From an uncultured Candidatus Saccharibacteria bacterium (GTDB lineage: Bacteria; Patescibacteriota; Saccharimonadia; Saccharimonadales; Saccharimonadaceae), in contig CAKMNX010000023.1 in assembly GCA_927910745.1 (NCBI GenBank), positions 1-15,461 of the forward strand: DNA of 15,461 nucleotides, in the 5' to 3' direction. Below, piece after piece: positions 14,774 to 15,461 of this stretch (its first letter is position 1; each line of letters begins with the position of its first letter). Under the pieces are notes generated by a model that worked only from the letters and a program-made list of their open reading frames with translations, did not search any database and had not been told where the DNA came from. The position numbers and the translations under genes are program-made.

Positions 14774-14907
14774 GTTTCATACCTTAGGCTTTGAAACCCT
14801 ATGCCTTCCTATGCTAGTAATATACGAGGTGATATTTCTTTGAGCGGATTGGCGTCTCAAATCGAGCACTAGAAGTAAAAGGTGCTCGCACTGAGCAGAT
14901 AGGGTTT
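14774..14907. other. Candidate structured RNA element in the 243-bp intergenic gap
   Basis: A perfect 9-bp inverted repeat, AAACCCTAT (14794-14802) with ATAGGGTTT (14899-14907), encloses two hairpins: TTTGAG/CTCAAA (14839-14844, 14856-14861) and CGAGCAC/GTGCTCG (14863-14869, 14882-14888). A competing stem, GTTTCA (14774-14779) with TGAAAC (14792-14797), shares bases with the outer repeat. A possible promoter, TTGAAA (14791-14796), 18 bp, then TAGTAA with an upstream TG (14815-14820), points to the plus strand. A weak AAAAG/CTTTT hairpin with a T tail lies at 14924-14939. No known RNA family was recognised and the strand is unsure. The rest of 14740-14930 shows no gene. Confidence 0.35.
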
Positions 14908-14929
14908 GGAAAATAATCGAAGAAAAGCA

Positions 14930-14959
14930 TTGTCTTTTTATTGTAAATGAATTACAATA
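14930..14959 (+). promoter_or_regulatory. Promoter and Fur-family operator of the second regulator gene
   Basis: TTGTCT (14930-14935), 17 bp, then TACAAT (14953-14958). The perfect inverted repeat TATTGTAA-N5-TTACAATA (14939-14959) overlies the spacer and -10. It differs from the box at 1200-1222 only by C/T and G/A at matching positions. The start site falls near 14965, the ATG itself, so the mRNA should be leaderless. Auto-repression is the natural reading. Confidence 0.78.
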
Positions 14960-14964
14960 GCTGC

Positions 14965-15366
14965 ATGGAGCAAGCAGTACAACGCCGGACGACGAAATAT
15001 ACCGATCGGGTGATCGTGATTCTTCGCCAGCTGCAGCATGCTACCAACGCCGAGATTGCGGCCGCACTACGCCACGACTACCCCCGTGTCAGTGCGACCA
15101 CCGTGCATCGCATCACCCAGCGGTTGCAAGCGGATGGGGTGATCGGCCTTGCACCAGCAACGGTGCACGGCTGCCTGCGCTACGATAGCAATCCTGTGCC
15201 GCATGACCACTTTGTTTGTAGCTCCTGCGATGGCCTGCACGATATCACCATCGCGCCAGCACTGCGGCGTGAGCTTGCGCGGCAGGTAGCAGACTGCCTC
15301 GTCGATGGGCCGCTCATTATCACTGGCACATGCCACCCCTGTCATCACGATAATCATAATTCATAA
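14965..15366 (+). CDS. Fur-family metalloregulator (second paralogue)
   Basis: A 133-residue Fur-superfamily regulator. The winged helix (about 12-62) includes TNAEIAAALRHDYPRVSATTVHR with the T-V-H-R recognition helix (usual T-V-Y-R). The metal domain has PHDHFVCSSCDGLHDI (79-94) with CxxC at C85/C88, and a second pair C123/C126 in GTCHPCHHDNH. The C-terminal tail is His-rich, which may add metal ligands. It is smaller and only distantly similar to the paralogue at 749. An in-frame ATG at 14947 lies inside the operator, so ATG 14965 is preferred. The thioredoxin gene starts 12 nt after the stop, with its ribosome site overlapping the stop codon, so the two form an operon. Linkage with thioredoxin favours a peroxide/redox (PerR-like) role, but this is inference. 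Confidence 0.85.
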   Translation: MEQAVQRRTTKYTDRVIVILRQLQHATNAEIAAALRHDYPRVSATTVHRITQRLQADGVIGLAPATVHGCLRYDSNPVPHDHFVCSSCDGLHDITIAPALRRELARQVADCLVDGPLIITGTCHPCHHDNHNS

Positions 15367-15378
15367 GGAGAAATAACC

Positions 15379-15461
15379 ATGGCACTATACAACACCACTA
15401 CCAAGCAAGAATTTGAGGAGCATGCCCTCCAGAGTGAGCGGCCAGTACTGGTCGACTTTTG
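15379..15461 (+). CDS. trxA: Thioredoxin, N-terminal fragment (partial at 3' end)
   Basis: The window ends after 27 complete codons: MALYNTTTKQEFEEHALQSE, then RPVLVDF. The V-L-V-D-F strand, normally followed by W-A-x-W-C-G-P-C, and the preceding helix with F-x-x-x-V/A-L are typical of thioredoxin strand 3 and helix 2. The active site lies outside. AAGGAG (15365-15370), overlapping the preceding stop TAA, stands 8 nt before ATG 15379. Thioredoxin reduces protein disulfides, and its placement behind a Fur-family gene suggests redox control. Confidence 0.75.
   Translation, partial: MALYNTTTKQEFEEHALQSERPVLVDF

Noticed and set aside
14947..14964. Upstream ATG for the second Fur-family gene
   Set aside because: It lies inside the operator and -10 region, before the predicted transcript start.
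1..15461. CRISPR array, tRNA, rRNA, transposase or prophage genes
   Set aside because: No regularly spaced repeats, cloverleaf, rRNA-like conserved segment or recombinase motifs were seen on either strand.

Overview
The window is a compact, gene-dense bacterial chromosome segment of moderate GC using the standard code (TGA acts as a stop, for example for the first Fur gene and the CobW-like gene). The gene style best suggests a Patescibacteria/CPR-type organism, most likely Candidatus Saccharibacteria (TM7). The reasons are many single-gene transcripts whose extended -10 box (often TGCTATACT) lies only 6-9 nt from the start codon, implying leaderless mRNAs, a ClpB without its N-terminal domain, and very short intergenic gaps. 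This placement is inference (about 0.55); there is no rRNA in the window to test it.

Layout. 1-480: 3' end of exodeoxyribonuclease I. 749-3888: a metal/redox cluster with a Fur-family regulator (minus strand), a divergent degenerate short-chain-dehydrogenase-like gene, and a large His-rich CobW/G3E GTPase-like gene. 3986-6598: a minus-strand stress unit of ClpB and a GlsB/YeaQ-type small membrane protein, behind a perfect CIRCE (HrcA) operator. 6774-8781: a NUDIX hydrolase, a HAD phosphatase of the 5'(3')-deoxyribonucleotidase type and a YhhN-like membrane protein. 8854-12227: UvrA and a DUF6624 protein. 12321-12989: a DedA membrane protein (minus). 13119-13820: ribosomal protein L25/CTC. 13921-14721: a canonical short-chain dehydrogenase (minus). 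14965-15461: a second Fur-family regulator followed by the 5' end of a thioredoxin gene.

How the genes work together. The most interesting signal is regulatory. The promoters of both Fur paralogues carry the same inverted repeat, TATTGYAA-N5-TTRCAATA, and a weaker copy lies upstream of the CobW-like gene. The spacing and half-sites resemble the Nur box described for Streptomyces (tTGCaa-N5-ttGCAa). This links two regulators, an SDR-like protein that has lost catalytic residues, a putative metal-handling GTPase with a His-rich loop, and thioredoxin into one putative metal- or redox-responsive regulon. Heat-stress control by HrcA is independently visible at clpB.

A 243-bp gap between the SDR and the second Fur gene contains nested inverted repeats that could form a branched RNA. 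No tRNA, rRNA, CRISPR array, insertion sequence or prophage gene was seen. No gene-free stretch exceeds 300 bp.
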